NCBI GenBank assembly: GCA_964590005.1
Contig: CAZPVJ010000079.1
Span: 1 to 44,152, forward strand
Reading direction: 5' to 3'
DNA length: 44,152 bases
Origin: CALJFL01 sp964590005
GTDB lineage: Bacteria; Pseudomonadota; Gammaproteobacteria; Pseudomonadales; Halieaceae
Each line of letters begins with the position of its first letter. Within the stretch, counting starts at the first letter, position 1. Shown here piece after piece: positions 8,529-16,933 of the stretch. Position numbers and translations under genes: made by a program. The notes under the pieces were generated by a model, which saw only the letters and a program-made list of their open reading frames with translations, ran no database searches and was not told the origin of the DNA.

Positions 8529-9401
8529 ATGCCAATGCCCACCGATATCGGTGTGATAGACCTGATGCTGGCTATACCTGGCGATGACACCAGTCACTTT
8601 TATGAGTGGATAAAGCCCATGCTCATGGACAAGGAGAGCCATGAGATGTTCAAGATGCCCGCGCAGTATATGTTCAAGGACATCCCGGACACCCCCAAGC
8701 AGGATGATTATATCGCCTACACCATCGACCAGATGGATAAGCACGGAATCGAGCGCGCCATGATCGGTGTGGGCAAGTTCAGTGAGATCCAGGCCGTAGC
8801 GTTGCGCAAACATCCGGACCGTTTCTTTGCCTCCTACGAGGCTAACCCGAACAACGGGATGGACGAGGTACGGACCATCATGGAACTGCACGAGGAGTTC
8901 GACATCAAGGCGGTGACAGCATCGCCCGCTATGATTTGTCCGCCGGTGCCGGTCAACGATAAAAAGTGGTATCCGATTTACGGTAAGCTGGTCGAGCTGG
9001 ACATTCCTTTTTGCCCCTGCATGGGCGTGCCCGGTCCGCGGGTGCCCTTTGGTCCGCAAAAAGTTGAGCTGCTGGACGAGGTACTGTGGTTCTTCCCCGA
9101 ATTACGGGTGGTGACCCGGCATGGCTGCGAGCCCTGGACGGACCTGGCCTGGAAAATGATGCTCAAATACCCGAATCTGCACTACATGACCAGTGCCTTT
9201 GCCCCCAAGCATTACCCCAAGGATATTGTGCACTTTGCCAATACGCGGGGCTCAGACCAGGTGATGTATGCGGGCTATTTTCCGATGGGCCTTTCGTTGG
9301 AGCGTATCTTCAGCGAGATGCCGGATGTACCATTCCGCGATGAGGTCTGGCCCAAGTTTCTGCGTGATAACGCGGTGCGTGTATTCAAGCTGGATGAGTG
9401 A
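8529..9401 (+). CDS. Amidohydrolase-2 fold protein lacking metal ligands
   Basis: TIM-barrel protein of 290 aa that looks like the amidohydrolase-2 (ACMSD-like) family by its overall pattern: an N-terminal strand (GVIDLMLAIP), a central region with RHGCEPWTDL and NLHYMTSAFAP, and a C-terminal strand plus helix DNAVRVFKLDE. The usual first-strand HxH is replaced by DLM, and the usual GSDxP near the C-terminus reads AGYFPMG, so the standard metal centre seems absent. It may be a non-metal hydro-lyase or hydrolase, or a structural relative. GAGGAAA precedes the ATG at 8529. It sits between the HIT and GST-like genes of the P450 cluster. Confidence 0.75.
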   Translation: MPMPTDIGVIDLMLAIPGDDTSHFYEWIKPMLMDKESHEMFKMPAQYMFKDIPDTPKQDDYIAYTIDQMDKHGIERAMIGVGKFSEIQAVALRKHPDRFFASYEANPNNGMDEVRTIMELHEEFDIKAVTASPAMICPPVPVNDKKWYPIYGKLVELDIPFCPCMGVPGPRVPFGPQKVELLDEVLWFFPELRVVTRHGCEPWTDLAWKMMLKYPNLHYMTSAFAPKHYPKDIVHFANTRGSDQVMYAGYFPMGLSLERIFSEMPDVPFRDEVWPKFLRDNAVRVFKLDE

Positions 9402-9402
9402 T

Positions 9403-10167
9403 ATGGATTATTTAACCGTAGAGGAAGCCATTCCCGCAACCGGTCTTCGGGTAGTTTTAACGGCGGGTGTGCCGGGTCCCTGGGGCGAATCTATCAAGGC
9501 GCTGCTGGTTCACAAGGGCATTGAGTTTGCCCCTGTTGCACAGGTGGGTGGTGGTGCCAATGAGGCGCTTGAGGCATGGACCGGGCAGACCTCCGCTCCG
9601 GTTCTGGTTCAGGACGATTTGCCCCCTGTCAGTCATTGGCTTGATCAATTGCACTTCGTCGACCGGCTCCATGACGAGAACTTATTGCTGCCACGGGATA
9701 TGGCGGCGCGCGCCCGGGCGACTGGCCTGTCTGCGTTAATTGCGGGGGCTGACGGTATTGGCTGGAATCGCCGCCTGCAACTCTTCCAGCCAAGTTTCGC
9801 GCTGGACGAGCCGCCGGAACAGGTAAAAAGAATGGCGCGTAAATACGGCTATTCACAGCAACACGCCCAGCAGGCATCCGATATCCTGGTGGCGCAACTG
9901 AGTTACCTGGATCAGGTTATGGCAGAGCAGGAAGCGGCGGGCAGCGAATACCTGGTGGGCGAATCAGTGAGTGCGCCTGATTTTTACCTGGCGCATTTCG
10001 CCGGACTCATCAAGCCGCTTGGTGAGCGGGACAACCCGATGCCGGGTTGGTTGCGTGAGCAGTACGAATCTGCTGATACGCCTACCAAAGACGCCTTTAC
10101 CCCACGCCTGGTGGCGCTGCGTGACCGGATGTTTGAGCGGCACATAGCGCTGCCCCTGCAGTTCTGA
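9403..10167 (+). CDS. Glutathione S-transferase-like protein
   Basis: Protein of about 254 aa with a thioredoxin-like N-terminal domain (LTAGVPGPWGESIKALLVHKG, then SAPVLVQDD with the cis-proline after SA) and an alpha-helical C-terminal GST-like domain containing YLVGESVSAPDFYLA. No obvious catalytic cysteine is present in the first domain. The frame is open to 9268, but that part overlaps the preceding gene. ATG 9403 starts two bases after its stop and has GGATGAG just upstream; ATG 9394 (three codons longer, overlapping the stop) is the alternative. A glutathione-dependent or chaperone role in the P450 pathway is inferred. Confidence 0.75.
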   Translation: MDYLTVEEAIPATGLRVVLTAGVPGPWGESIKALLVHKGIEFAPVAQVGGGANEALEAWTGQTSAPVLVQDDLPPVSHWLDQLHFVDRLHDENLLLPRDMAARARATGLSALIAGADGIGWNRRLQLFQPSFALDEPPEQVKRMARKYGYSQQHAQQASDILVAQLSYLDQVMAEQEAAGSEYLVGESVSAPDFYLAHFAGLIKPLGERDNPMPGWLREQYESADTPTKDAFTPRLVALRDRMFERHIALPLQF

Positions 10168-10178
10168 GGGCTGGGTAA

Positions 10179-10628
10179 ATGCTATCGCAACAGGAGATCT
10201 CAGACCGCTTTGAAATCCAGGACCTGGTCTACAGGTACGCGCACCTGGTTGATCAGCAGCAGGTCGATGAGCTGCGCAGCGTATTTACCGAGGACGCATT
10301 TATCGACTACAGCGTGTTCGGTGGCAGTGTCGGAGACCTGGAAACCACGCTGGAGTTCTTGAAAAATGCGCTGACCCGCGAGTTGTTTCCCAATTCCCAA
10401 CACCTCAACGCCAATGTCCAGGTTGAGCTTGACGGCGATGCGGCAAAAGGTCGCGTGATGTGCTTTAATCCTATGGAAATGTCCATGCCGGATGGCGGGA
10501 CCCAGACTTACTTTTTAGGGCTCTGGTACGTGGATGAATACCGTCGCACCGAAGACGGCTGGCGTATTAGCAAGCGTGTGGAGGAGAAGAGCTGGGTGTT
10601 CAACGTCCCCGACTTTATGAATTTTTGA
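10179..10628 (+). CDS. SnoaL-like / NTF2-fold protein
   Basis: Protein of 149 aa with the SnoaL-4/NTF2 fold, a small alpha+beta barrel used by polyketide cyclases, steroid isomerases and ring-hydroxylating dioxygenase small subunits. The N-terminal helices IQDLVYRYAHLVDQQQVDELRSVF and the FTEDAFIDYS strand are typical, with a C-terminal strand around GWRISKRVEEKSW. It starts 12 bases after the GST-like gene. The exact reaction is unknown; in this operon a dehydratase, isomerase or hydrolase role on an oxidised substrate is plausible. Confidence 0.85.
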   Translation: MLSQQEISDRFEIQDLVYRYAHLVDQQQVDELRSVFTEDAFIDYSVFGGSVGDLETTLEFLKNALTRELFPNSQHLNANVQVELDGDAAKGRVMCFNPMEMSMPDGGTQTYFLGLWYVDEYRRTEDGWRISKRVEEKSWVFNVPDFMNF

Positions 10629-10641
10629 GATTCGCGCCCTG

Positions 10642-11349
10642 ATGATCGAGCTCTATACCGCGCCAACGCCAAATGGCTACAAGGCTTCCATCGCTTTGGA
10701 AGAGATGGAAATTCCGTATAACACCCATACTATTGACCTGATGTCGGGCGACCAGAAGCAGCCCGAATTCCTGGCGATTTGCCCCAACGGAAGAATTCCG
10801 GCGATTGTCGACAGGGACGCGGACGATTTCGCGGTGTTCGAGTCTGGCGCGATCATGATTTACCTCGCCGAGAAATGCGGTAAATTCCTGCCTTCGGACG
10901 CCAGGGGTCGCTCCAGGGTGATCCAGTGGTTGATGTTTCAAATGGGTGGTATTGGGCCAATGATGGGCCAGGCCAATGTTTTTTACCGCTACTTTCCAGA
11001 GAAAATACAGCCCGCTATTGACCGCTACCAGACAGAAGGGCGGCGCCTGTTCGAAGTGCTTGACGGCCACCTGGCTGAAAATGAATATCTCGCCGGTGAT
11101 TACAGTATCGCCGACATGGCTAACTGGGCCTGGGTTCGGACCCACAACTGGTCAGGCGTCTCCATCGAGGGGCTGGACAATCTCTCACGCTGGATAGGCA
11201 CTATCGTCGAGCGCCCGGGCGCACAGCGCGGGGTCAAGGTCCCTGTGGATATTGCTGAACTGATGGATGCCAAGCGGCAGGAAGATGCCGAAGAATTCTC
11301 CCGCAACGCCCGCTCCATGGTGGTAGGGGCCAAGTCCGCAACCGAGTAA
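10642..11349 (+). CDS. Glutathione S-transferase, Ure2/YfcG-like
   Basis: Full GST of 235 aa with the N-terminal thioredoxin domain (IELYTAPTPNGYKASIALEE, glutathione contacts in GRIPAIVD and FESGAIMIYLAE) and the helical C-terminal domain with the N-capping motif YSIADMANW. The TPNGYK segment matches the Ure2p/YfcG/YghU (nu-class-like) group, whose members act as disulfide-bond oxidoreductases or peroxidases with glutathione. It starts 13 bases after the SnoaL-like gene, and the outer-membrane gene follows after five bases. Likely role: glutathione conjugation or reduction in the same pathway. Confidence 0.88.
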   Translation: MIELYTAPTPNGYKASIALEEMEIPYNTHTIDLMSGDQKQPEFLAICPNGRIPAIVDRDADDFAVFESGAIMIYLAEKCGKFLPSDARGRSRVIQWLMFQMGGIGPMMGQANVFYRYFPEKIQPAIDRYQTEGRRLFEVLDGHLAENEYLAGDYSIADMANWAWVRTHNWSGVSIEGLDNLSRWIGTIVERPGAQRGVKVPVDIAELMDAKRQEDAEEFSRNARSMVVGAKSATE

Positions 11350-11354
11350 CCGTC

Positions 11355-12275
11355 TTGCGCAGACCCTCACGTCACCGTCACCTTGCATCGCTGATCGTCT
11401 GGTTGACCGGCATTGTTACGCTTGTGTCCAGCTCGTACGCGCAGGAACTCGAGCCGCGCTCATACACCAACGTGCCTGTCGGGGAGACCTTCATGGTGGT
11501 GGCAGGAGCGCGCTCCGAGGGCGATATCTCACCGGCTAACAGCACGGTGATCAAGGATCTCGAGCTGACTATTGATACTGGCCTGGTCGCGTTGGCGCAT
11601 TCTTTTGCCCTTGGCGATGACTCAGCAAAGATTGATTTCGTAGCCGGGCGTACCTGTTATGAGGGCTCGGCAATCTTCCAGGGTGAGTTTGTTGAGGGGA
11701 GGCGCTGTGAATACATTGACCCGACGGTGCGCCTGACCTGGAATTTTTACGGAGCGCCGGCCCTCAAGTTCACCGAATTCGTCAAGTGGGATCCGGGACT
11801 GGTGGTTGGTACGAGTGTCCTCGTGCGCATACCGGTGGGCACCTACGATTCAGACAATCTCATTAATGCGGGCTCCAATCGGTGGATGTTGCGCCCGGGG
11901 CTCGGCATGTCTTATAAAACCGGCCGCTGGCATTATGACCTCTCAGCTTCCGTGCGCTTCTATGAGGACAATGACGATTTCTTCAATGGCAACAAGGTCG
12001 AGTCAGACCCCCTCTACTCATTGCAGGGGCACCTGATTTACTACCTGGCCCGCGGCCGCTGGCTTTCGCTTAACGGTAATTTCTATGGCGGTGGCGAAAC
12101 CACCCAGAACGGTGAGGATCTCGATGACCGTGTGGAAAACTCACGCTGGGGCGTGACCTTTTCGACGCCGCTCAGCCAGCGCCTGTCACTGAAGCTTAAC
12201 TACAGCACTGGCGTTGTAACGCGTATAGGCAGCGATTTTGACCTGTACGGTGCTGCACTTCAGTATCGTTTCTAG
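11355..12275 (+). CDS. Outer-membrane beta-barrel, MetA-pathway phenol degradation type
   Basis: Secreted protein of 306 aa with a signal peptide: positive residues RRPSRHRH, a hydrophobic stretch, and likely cleavage after A29 (SSYA|QE). The mature part is rich in alternating amphipathic strands and ends in YRF, a C-terminal aromatic typical of outer-membrane barrels. The pattern resembles the Phenol_MetA_deg family, thought to help uptake of hydrophobic substrates in degradation operons. The start is TTG at 11355, five bases after the GST stop; it gives the full signal peptide and no ATG is available nearby. Its stop shares a CTAG palindrome with the stop of the opposing ligase gene. Confidence 0.8.
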   Translation: MRRPSRHRHLASLIVWLTGIVTLVSSSYAQELEPRSYTNVPVGETFMVVAGARSEGDISPANSTVIKDLELTIDTGLVALAHSFALGDDSAKIDFVAGRTCYEGSAIFQGEFVEGRRCEYIDPTVRLTWNFYGAPALKFTEFVKWDPGLVVGTSVLVRIPVGTYDSDNLINAGSNRWMLRPGLGMSYKTGRWHYDLSASVRFYEDNDDFFNGNKVESDPLYSLQGHLIYYLARGRWLSLNGNFYGGGETTQNGEDLDDRVENSRWGVTFSTPLSQRLSLKLNYSTGVVTRIGSDFDLYGAALQYRF

Positions 12276-13978
12276 GCCGAAAGGCTGTCCAGGTACGCCT
12301 GACGGATCTCTTTCTTGATCAGCTTCCCTGTGGCGTTTTTGGCCAGCGGATCACCGCTAATGGTGATGTACTCGGGAATTTTGAATGCCGCCAACTTGGG
12401 CGCCATATAGGCCTTGAGTTCATCGATCGTTGTTCCCGGTTCGGCAAATACGGTAGCTGCCAGCTCCTCGCCCCAGGTATCGTGGGGCACGCCATAGACG
12501 GCTGCTTCTCTCACCGCTGGGTGGGTTAGCAAGACACCTTCCACTTCGATTGGGTAAATGTTTTCGCCACCGCGAATCACCATATCCTTGATCCGGTCGA
12601 CTACATAGAGGAAACCCTGGTCGTCGATATAACCTACGTCGCCGGTCGCCACCCAACCGTCTCGAAATGTCTCAGCGGTGGCTTCCGGCAGGTTCCAGTA
12701 CTGCTGCACATTGGTTGGACTGCGCACATAAAATTCACCGGTGCTGCCCTGTGGTAAGTCGTTGCCACTTTCGTCAACGGTTTTGCAGTCGACTATCACC
12801 GAGACCAGTCCCGACGCGTCCGGCTTGAGCTGGTAGGCCTGTCCGGTAAAGCTGGAGCAGGTCGCATTGGTTTCAGTCATGCCGTAACCGGTTCCGGGAT
12901 AAGCGTCGGGTACCTTGTCGTAGATCAGGTCCTTCAGGTGAGGAGGGCAGGCGGTTCCCCCTGCGCCAATCGAGAACAGGCTGGAGGTGTCGGTAGATTC
13001 AAACGCGGGGGACTCCAGCATGGCGATGGTCATAGCGGGCACCCCATTGAAGACACTGATGCGCTCAGCTTCGATGATGCGCAATGCCTCTTCCGGGTTC
13101 CATTTGTACATGATTGACGTCTTGCGACCACCCCTGACATTGAGCATGAATACCGCGTAACAGCCTGACACATGAAACAGCGGTACCGCGAGGAGCGTGG
13201 ACGGATCAAAGCCGCTCGCCATCATCTTGCCCACGGTGTCGGGATTGGCCATAGCCGACGCGTAGGCATTCATCTCCATATTGTATAGGGCCTGGCATAT
13301 GGCGAAATGGGTGGATACTGCGCCCTTGGGCTTGCCGGTGGTGCCCGAGGTGTACATGATCATCGCCAGGTCGCCTGCAGCAATATCCACATCAGGCATT
13401 TCGGCGGCCCCCTGCTGGGTAGACTCAAAGCTGTCAAAGCCTTTACCGAGCGCGTCGGCATCGCCCCGGACCACTACAGCCGTGCATTGGAGCTGCTCCA
13501 GGCGGCCTTGCAGGTAGGTGGCTCTCTGCTGGTCCGTGAACACGAGTCGGGCACCCGCATCACTGATCAAGTACTCCAGTTCATCGGGCTGTGCCCAACT
13601 GTTTAGCGGCACCACGATTGCACCTATGGACACTATGGCAATGTAGCTTGCCATCCATTCAGGGTAGTTCCGCATCGCAATCGCTACGCGATCCCCTTTG
13701 CCAACCTGGTAGTGCTCCACCAGGTGCTTACCCAACTTATCTGCTATCGCGAACAAGTCATCGAAGGTAAACCGCTCATCCTCGTAGGTTACACTGGTTT
13801 TGTCGCCGTATTGCCGGCCCTCTGCAAGCGCCTCCCGCAGGGTAGTCGGTGCTTGTTTGAAGCATCGCAATGGCACTCCGTTGACCTGGCGGTCAACAAG
13901 CTCAAAGGGTGCGCCTTCGCCGGTCAATTGATCAATAGCCTGGCGCTGTAGATCAAGTACTTCAGTTAGTTCTGACAT
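12272..13978 (-). CDS. Acyl-CoA synthetase (AMP-forming, class I adenylate-forming)
   Basis: ANL-superfamily ligase of 568 aa that adenylates a carboxylic acid and transfers it to CoA. The phosphate loop YTSGTTGKPKG is at residues 209-219; YGMTETNA, TGDVGYIDDQG and the hinge DRIKDMVIRGGENIYP follow; the C-terminal catalytic lysine is K552 in NATGKLIKKEI. The acid could be fatty, aromatic or terpenoid. It lies 11 bases downstream of the marR gene on the same strand, so the pair is probably an autoregulated operon responding to the CoA thioester or the free acid. It faces the P450 operon and likely serves the same pathway. Confidence 0.93.
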   Translation of the reverse strand: MSELTEVLDLQRQAIDQLTGEGAPFELVDRQVNGVPLRCFKQAPTTLREALAEGRQYGDKTSVTYEDERFTFDDLFAIADKLGKHLVEHYQVGKGDRVAIAMRNYPEWMASYIAIVSIGAIVVPLNSWAQPDELEYLISDAGARLVFTDQQRATYLQGRLEQLQCTAVVVRGDADALGKGFDSFESTQQGAAEMPDVDIAAGDLAMIMYTSGTTGKPKGAVSTHFAICQALYNMEMNAYASAMANPDTVGKMMASGFDPSTLLAVPLFHVSGCYAVFMLNVRGGRKTSIMYKWNPEEALRIIEAERISVFNGVPAMTIAMLESPAFESTDTSSLFSIGAGGTACPPHLKDLIYDKVPDAYPGTGYGMTETNATCSSFTGQAYQLKPDASGLVSVIVDCKTVDESGNDLPQGSTGEFYVRSPTNVQQYWNLPEATAETFRDGWVATGDVGYIDDQGFLYVVDRIKDMVIRGGENIYPIEVEGVLLTHPAVREAAVYGVPHDTWGEELAATVFAEPGTTIDELKAYMAPKLAAFKIPEYITISGDPLAKNATGKLIKKEIRQAYLDSLSA

Positions 13979-13989
13979 AGGTCTTTACT

Positions 13990-14496
13990 CTACCTTTTGT
14001 TGTCTTCAACCCAGGACTCGGGCAGGTATTCGAGATTCAGCTTTCGTACGGCGCTGCGCATCGCTGTCTCCAGGGCGTCGAGTTCTTCGGCGCCGATTTG
14101 CTGTGCGTAATAATCCCGAACTTCAGTCATCACGCTCATGCTGTCGCTGACGAGTTGAATACCCCGGTCGGTCAATTTGATTTCCTTGGCCCGTTTGTCC
14201 TCTTTATCGATGGCTCGTGCAACATAGCCGATACGCTCTAATTCCTTCAGCATTTTGCCCATTGCCTGCTGGGTTACCTGTGCGCGTTCAGCGAGCTCTG
14301 TCACCCTGACAGCGCCAAGCCCCAGATTGGCAAATACAGCGCTGTGGGAAGGGCGGATATCCGGGTGGCCTCGTTCGTTCAACAATTTTCGGATACGGTT
14401 TTCAAAGTCCTTGGAGAATTCGCGCAGCAGTCTCGACAGGTTGTTAGAGAGTTGGTAAGCAATTTCCTGGTTTGTTTGGGCCGTTGTTTTGTTCAC
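13990..14496 (-). CDS. MarR-family transcriptional regulator of the CoA-ligase operon
   Basis: MarR-type winged-helix repressor of 168 aa. The DNA-binding core has VRVTELAERAQVTQQAMGKMLKELERIGYV (recognition helix in QQAMGKMLKELE) and the wing DKEDKRAKEIKLTDRG. The frame is open to 14733, but the extra 79 residues overlap the xthA region and do not look MarR-like. I placed the start at GTG 14496, giving a normal family length; the ribosome site is weak, so this is tentative. It directly precedes the acyl-CoA synthetase and is divergent from xthA. The likely ligand is the ligase substrate or product, as in BadR/FerC-type MarR proteins (inference). Confidence 0.85.
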   Translation of the reverse strand: MNKTTAQTNQEIAYQLSNNLSRLLREFSKDFENRIRKLLNERGHPDIRPSHSAVFANLGLGAVRVTELAERAQVTQQAMGKMLKELERIGYVARAIDKEDKRAKEIKLTDRGIQLVSDSMSVMTEVRDYYAQQIGAEELDALETAMRSAVRKLNLEYLPESWVEDNKR

Positions 14497-14680
14497 TGTG
14501 ACGTGTCCGTGGAATTTATAATTATCGCTAGTGTCACGGTCTGAAACCGGTCGCCAAAGATAGCAGATTTTTCCCTGTTTATGCCTCAATAATGCTGCGG
14601 TCAGGTTCAAGATATTGTGATATTTGGAGGCTTGCGCGGCTTCGGCTACACTGCGGCGTCCCCGAATCAGCGAGACCGCA

Positions 14681-15463
14681 ATGGCAAGAATAATCAGTTG
14701 CAATACCAATGGCATCAGGGCGGCGGCCCGCAAGGGCTTTTTTGACTGGTTGCCAACCCAGGATGCCGATGTTGTCTGTATTCAGGAAACCAAGGCCCAG
14801 GTTCACCAGTTGGCTGACGACATGTTCTCTCCCGCGGGATACCACTGCTTCTACAATGATGCCCAAAAGAAGGGTTACAGTGGGACGGCGCTCTACAGCC
14901 GTATCAAGCCGCGTAAGGTGACGACATCTCTGGGTTGGGATCCTCTGGACTCCGAGGGGCGCTACCTGCAAGCTGATTACAAGGGGCTTAGCGTCATTTC
15001 ATTGTATGTACCATCGGGATCCAGTAGCGAACAGGCCCAGGCGCGCAAATACCTGTTTTTGGACGCCTCCGTCGAGCACCTGCGGGCGTTGCGGCGTAAG
15101 CGAAGGGAGTTCATCATCTGCGCCGACTGGAACATTTGCCATAAGGAAATCGACCTCAAGAATTGGCGCGCTAATCGCAAAAACTCGGGTTTCCTGCCTG
15201 AGGAGCGCGCCTGGCTGGATACGGTTTACAGCGAGGTCGGCTTTATCGACTCGTTTCGACTGGTCAATCAGGAGGCGGAGCAATATACCTGGTGGTCAAA
15301 CCGCGGCCAGGCCTGGGCGAAGAACGTGGGCTGGCGCCTGGACTACCAGATGATTACGCCCGGCCTCGCAGAGGCGGTGCAGGGCGCCTCAATCTACAAA
15401 GACGAACGCTTTTCGGACCATGCTCCCCAGATCATGGATTATGCACTGGATATCGAACCCTAG
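14681..15463 (+). CDS. xthA: Exodeoxyribonuclease III
   Basis: Exonuclease III/AP endonuclease of 260 aa acting in base-excision repair. Its family residues are all visible: the N-terminal CNTNGIRAA, metal-binding E36 in IQETKAQ, the GTALYSR strand, ADWNICHKEIDLKNW and the terminal SDHAPQIMDY with catalytic Asp-His. ATG at 14681 begins the conserved MARIIS strand; the frame's upstream extension to 14624 has no family match. It is divergent from the MarR gene and is followed after 93 bases by yajC. Confidence 0.93.
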   Translation: MARIISCNTNGIRAAARKGFFDWLPTQDADVVCIQETKAQVHQLADDMFSPAGYHCFYNDAQKKGYSGTALYSRIKPRKVTTSLGWDPLDSEGRYLQADYKGLSVISLYVPSGSSSEQAQARKYLFLDASVEHLRALRRKRREFIICADWNICHKEIDLKNWRANRKNSGFLPEERAWLDTVYSEVGFIDSFRLVNQEAEQYTWWSNRGQAWAKNVGWRLDYQMITPGLAEAVQGASIYKDERFSDHAPQIMDYALDIEP

Positions 15464-15556
15464 CCGCTGGTTGATTGCGAGCCGAGGTCAAACCTTGTAC
15501 ATTACCCGCCCGCTTTTTAATCCTTAAACTACCGCGAACAGAGCAGGAATAACCCT

Positions 15557-15892
15557 ATGAGTTTGTTTATCGCCAACGCCCACGCACAAGCCGCCGGAGG
15601 CGCACCGCAGGGCGGTGAAATGTTTCAGATATTCTTTCTGGTGGGCCTGTTTGTCCTGTTCTATTTCATTGCAATCAGGCCACAGCGAAAGCGCCAGAAA
15701 GAGCATGCGGAGATGGTTTCTGCCCTGAACAAGGGGGATGAAGTCGTCACCACATCGGGAATTCTCGGCAAAATCTCGGCCCTGGACGACAATTACATTG
15801 TGCTCAATGTGTCTGACAAGGTAGAAATGAAGTTTCAGCGAGTACACATCCACGCCGTTCTGCCCAAGGGAACGCTCAAATCCATAGGCTAG
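15557..15892 (+). CDS. yajC: Sec translocase accessory subunit YajC (stand-alone)
   Basis: Inner-membrane protein of 111 aa with one membrane helix (about residues 23-40, FQIFFLVGLFVLFYFIAI) followed by the diagnostic RPQRKRQKEH and the cytoplasmic domain with GDEVVTTSGILGKI and AVLPKG. YajC associates with SecDF in the Sec holotranslocon. In most gammaproteobacteria it sits in tgt-yajC-secD-secF; here neither tgt nor secDF is adjacent. GCAGGAATAACCCT precedes the ATG. Only one base separates its stop from the next gene. Confidence 0.93.
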   Translation: MSLFIANAHAQAAGGAPQGGEMFQIFFLVGLFVLFYFIAIRPQRKRQKEHAEMVSALNKGDEVVTTSGILGKISALDDNYIVLNVSDKVEMKFQRVHIHAVLPKGTLKSIG

Positions 15893-15893
15893 G

Positions 15894-16886
15894 ATGAGCC
15901 TGAACTATCCACGGCGGGTTGAACTCGCTCGTACGCCCACCCCGTTACAATACCTGTCCCGCGCGTCTGAGCGCTGGGGCCACGGACACCGGATCTGGGT
16001 CAAGCGGGACGACCTTACCGGCTCCACACTCAGCGGCAATAAGGTCCGCAAGCTCGAGTTTATCGCGGCCCACGCCCTGGATAACGGCTATGACACCTTA
16101 ATCACCTGTGGCGGTCTGCAGAGCAACCATTGCCGAGCCACCGCCTTTGTAGGTGCGCAGTTGGGCCTCAAGGTGCATTTGCTACTGCGCGGAGAAACCC
16201 CAAAAACGCAGGAAGGTAATTTCTTTCTCGACCGCCTGGCCGGCGCAAGCATTGACTGTTATCCGGCAAAACGTTTTTTTCGGGAAATAGATGCACTGTT
16301 TGAGCATTGGCGAGATCACTACGCGCAGGTCGGGCGTAAGGCGCTTGTTATACCAACCGGTGGCAGCGATGGCTTGGGGGCCTGGGGCTATATCGCGGCC
16401 TGCGAAGAATTGCGTGGCGATTTTATTCAGTCCGGTATCGAGGAAGCTCATATCGTGAGCGCTACCGGATCCGGGGGCACCCAGGCAGGGTTGACCCTGG
16501 GGGCGAGTCTGCACGAGCTGCCAGCCACCGTCTGGGGCGTTAACGTATGCGACAATGAGCGCTACTTTTTGGATAAGGTGGCCGCCGATGCAGCGGACTG
16601 GCAAGCGCGCTACCCCGACGTGCCTGACGTCGTTTTGTCGCCAAGGGTGCTCGATGGCTATGTGGGCGAGGGCTACGGTATCGCCAGCCCCGCGGTGTTC
16701 GATATTATCAGGGACCTGGCCCAGCTGGAGGGCGTCGTACTGGATCCCGTTTACACGGGCAAGGCGTTCCAGGGTCTGTTGGCGGAGATAGAAGCGGGCC
16801 GGTTCAGCGGCTGCAGGGATATTGTCTTTATGCATACCGGTGGCCTGTTCGGACTATTTCCGCAAAGTGCAGGGTTTCGCTGGTAA
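15894..16886 (+). CDS. D-cysteine desulfhydrase / ACC deaminase family PLP enzyme
   Basis: Fold-type II pyridoxal-phosphate enzyme of 330 aa. The PLP lysine is K50 in SGNKVRKLE; the substrate-binding GGLQSNHCRATA follows, and ATGSGGTQAGL binds the PLP phosphate. The family contains D-cysteine desulfhydrase (DcyD), 1-aminocyclopropane-1-carboxylate deaminase and L-cysteate sulfo-lyase; DcyD-like activity is the most common in this lineage but residues separating the three were not resolved. It begins one base after yajC, implying coupled translation, and is followed by an amino-acid symporter, consistent with amino-acid use. Confidence 0.85.
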   Translation: MSLNYPRRVELARTPTPLQYLSRASERWGHGHRIWVKRDDLTGSTLSGNKVRKLEFIAAHALDNGYDTLITCGGLQSNHCRATAFVGAQLGLKVHLLLRGETPKTQEGNFFLDRLAGASIDCYPAKRFFREIDALFEHWRDHYAQVGRKALVIPTGGSDGLGAWGYIAACEELRGDFIQSGIEEAHIVSATGSGGTQAGLTLGASLHELPATVWGVNVCDNERYFLDKVAADAADWQARYPDVPDVVLSPRVLDGYVGEGYGIASPAVFDIIRDLAQLEGVVLDPVYTGKAFQGLLAEIEAGRFSGCRDIVFMHTGGLFGLFPQSAGFRW

Positions 16887-16933
16887 AAAAAGAAGCAGAC
16901 ACAACAATAAAAACAAGCGGGTAGGGCGCAGAC

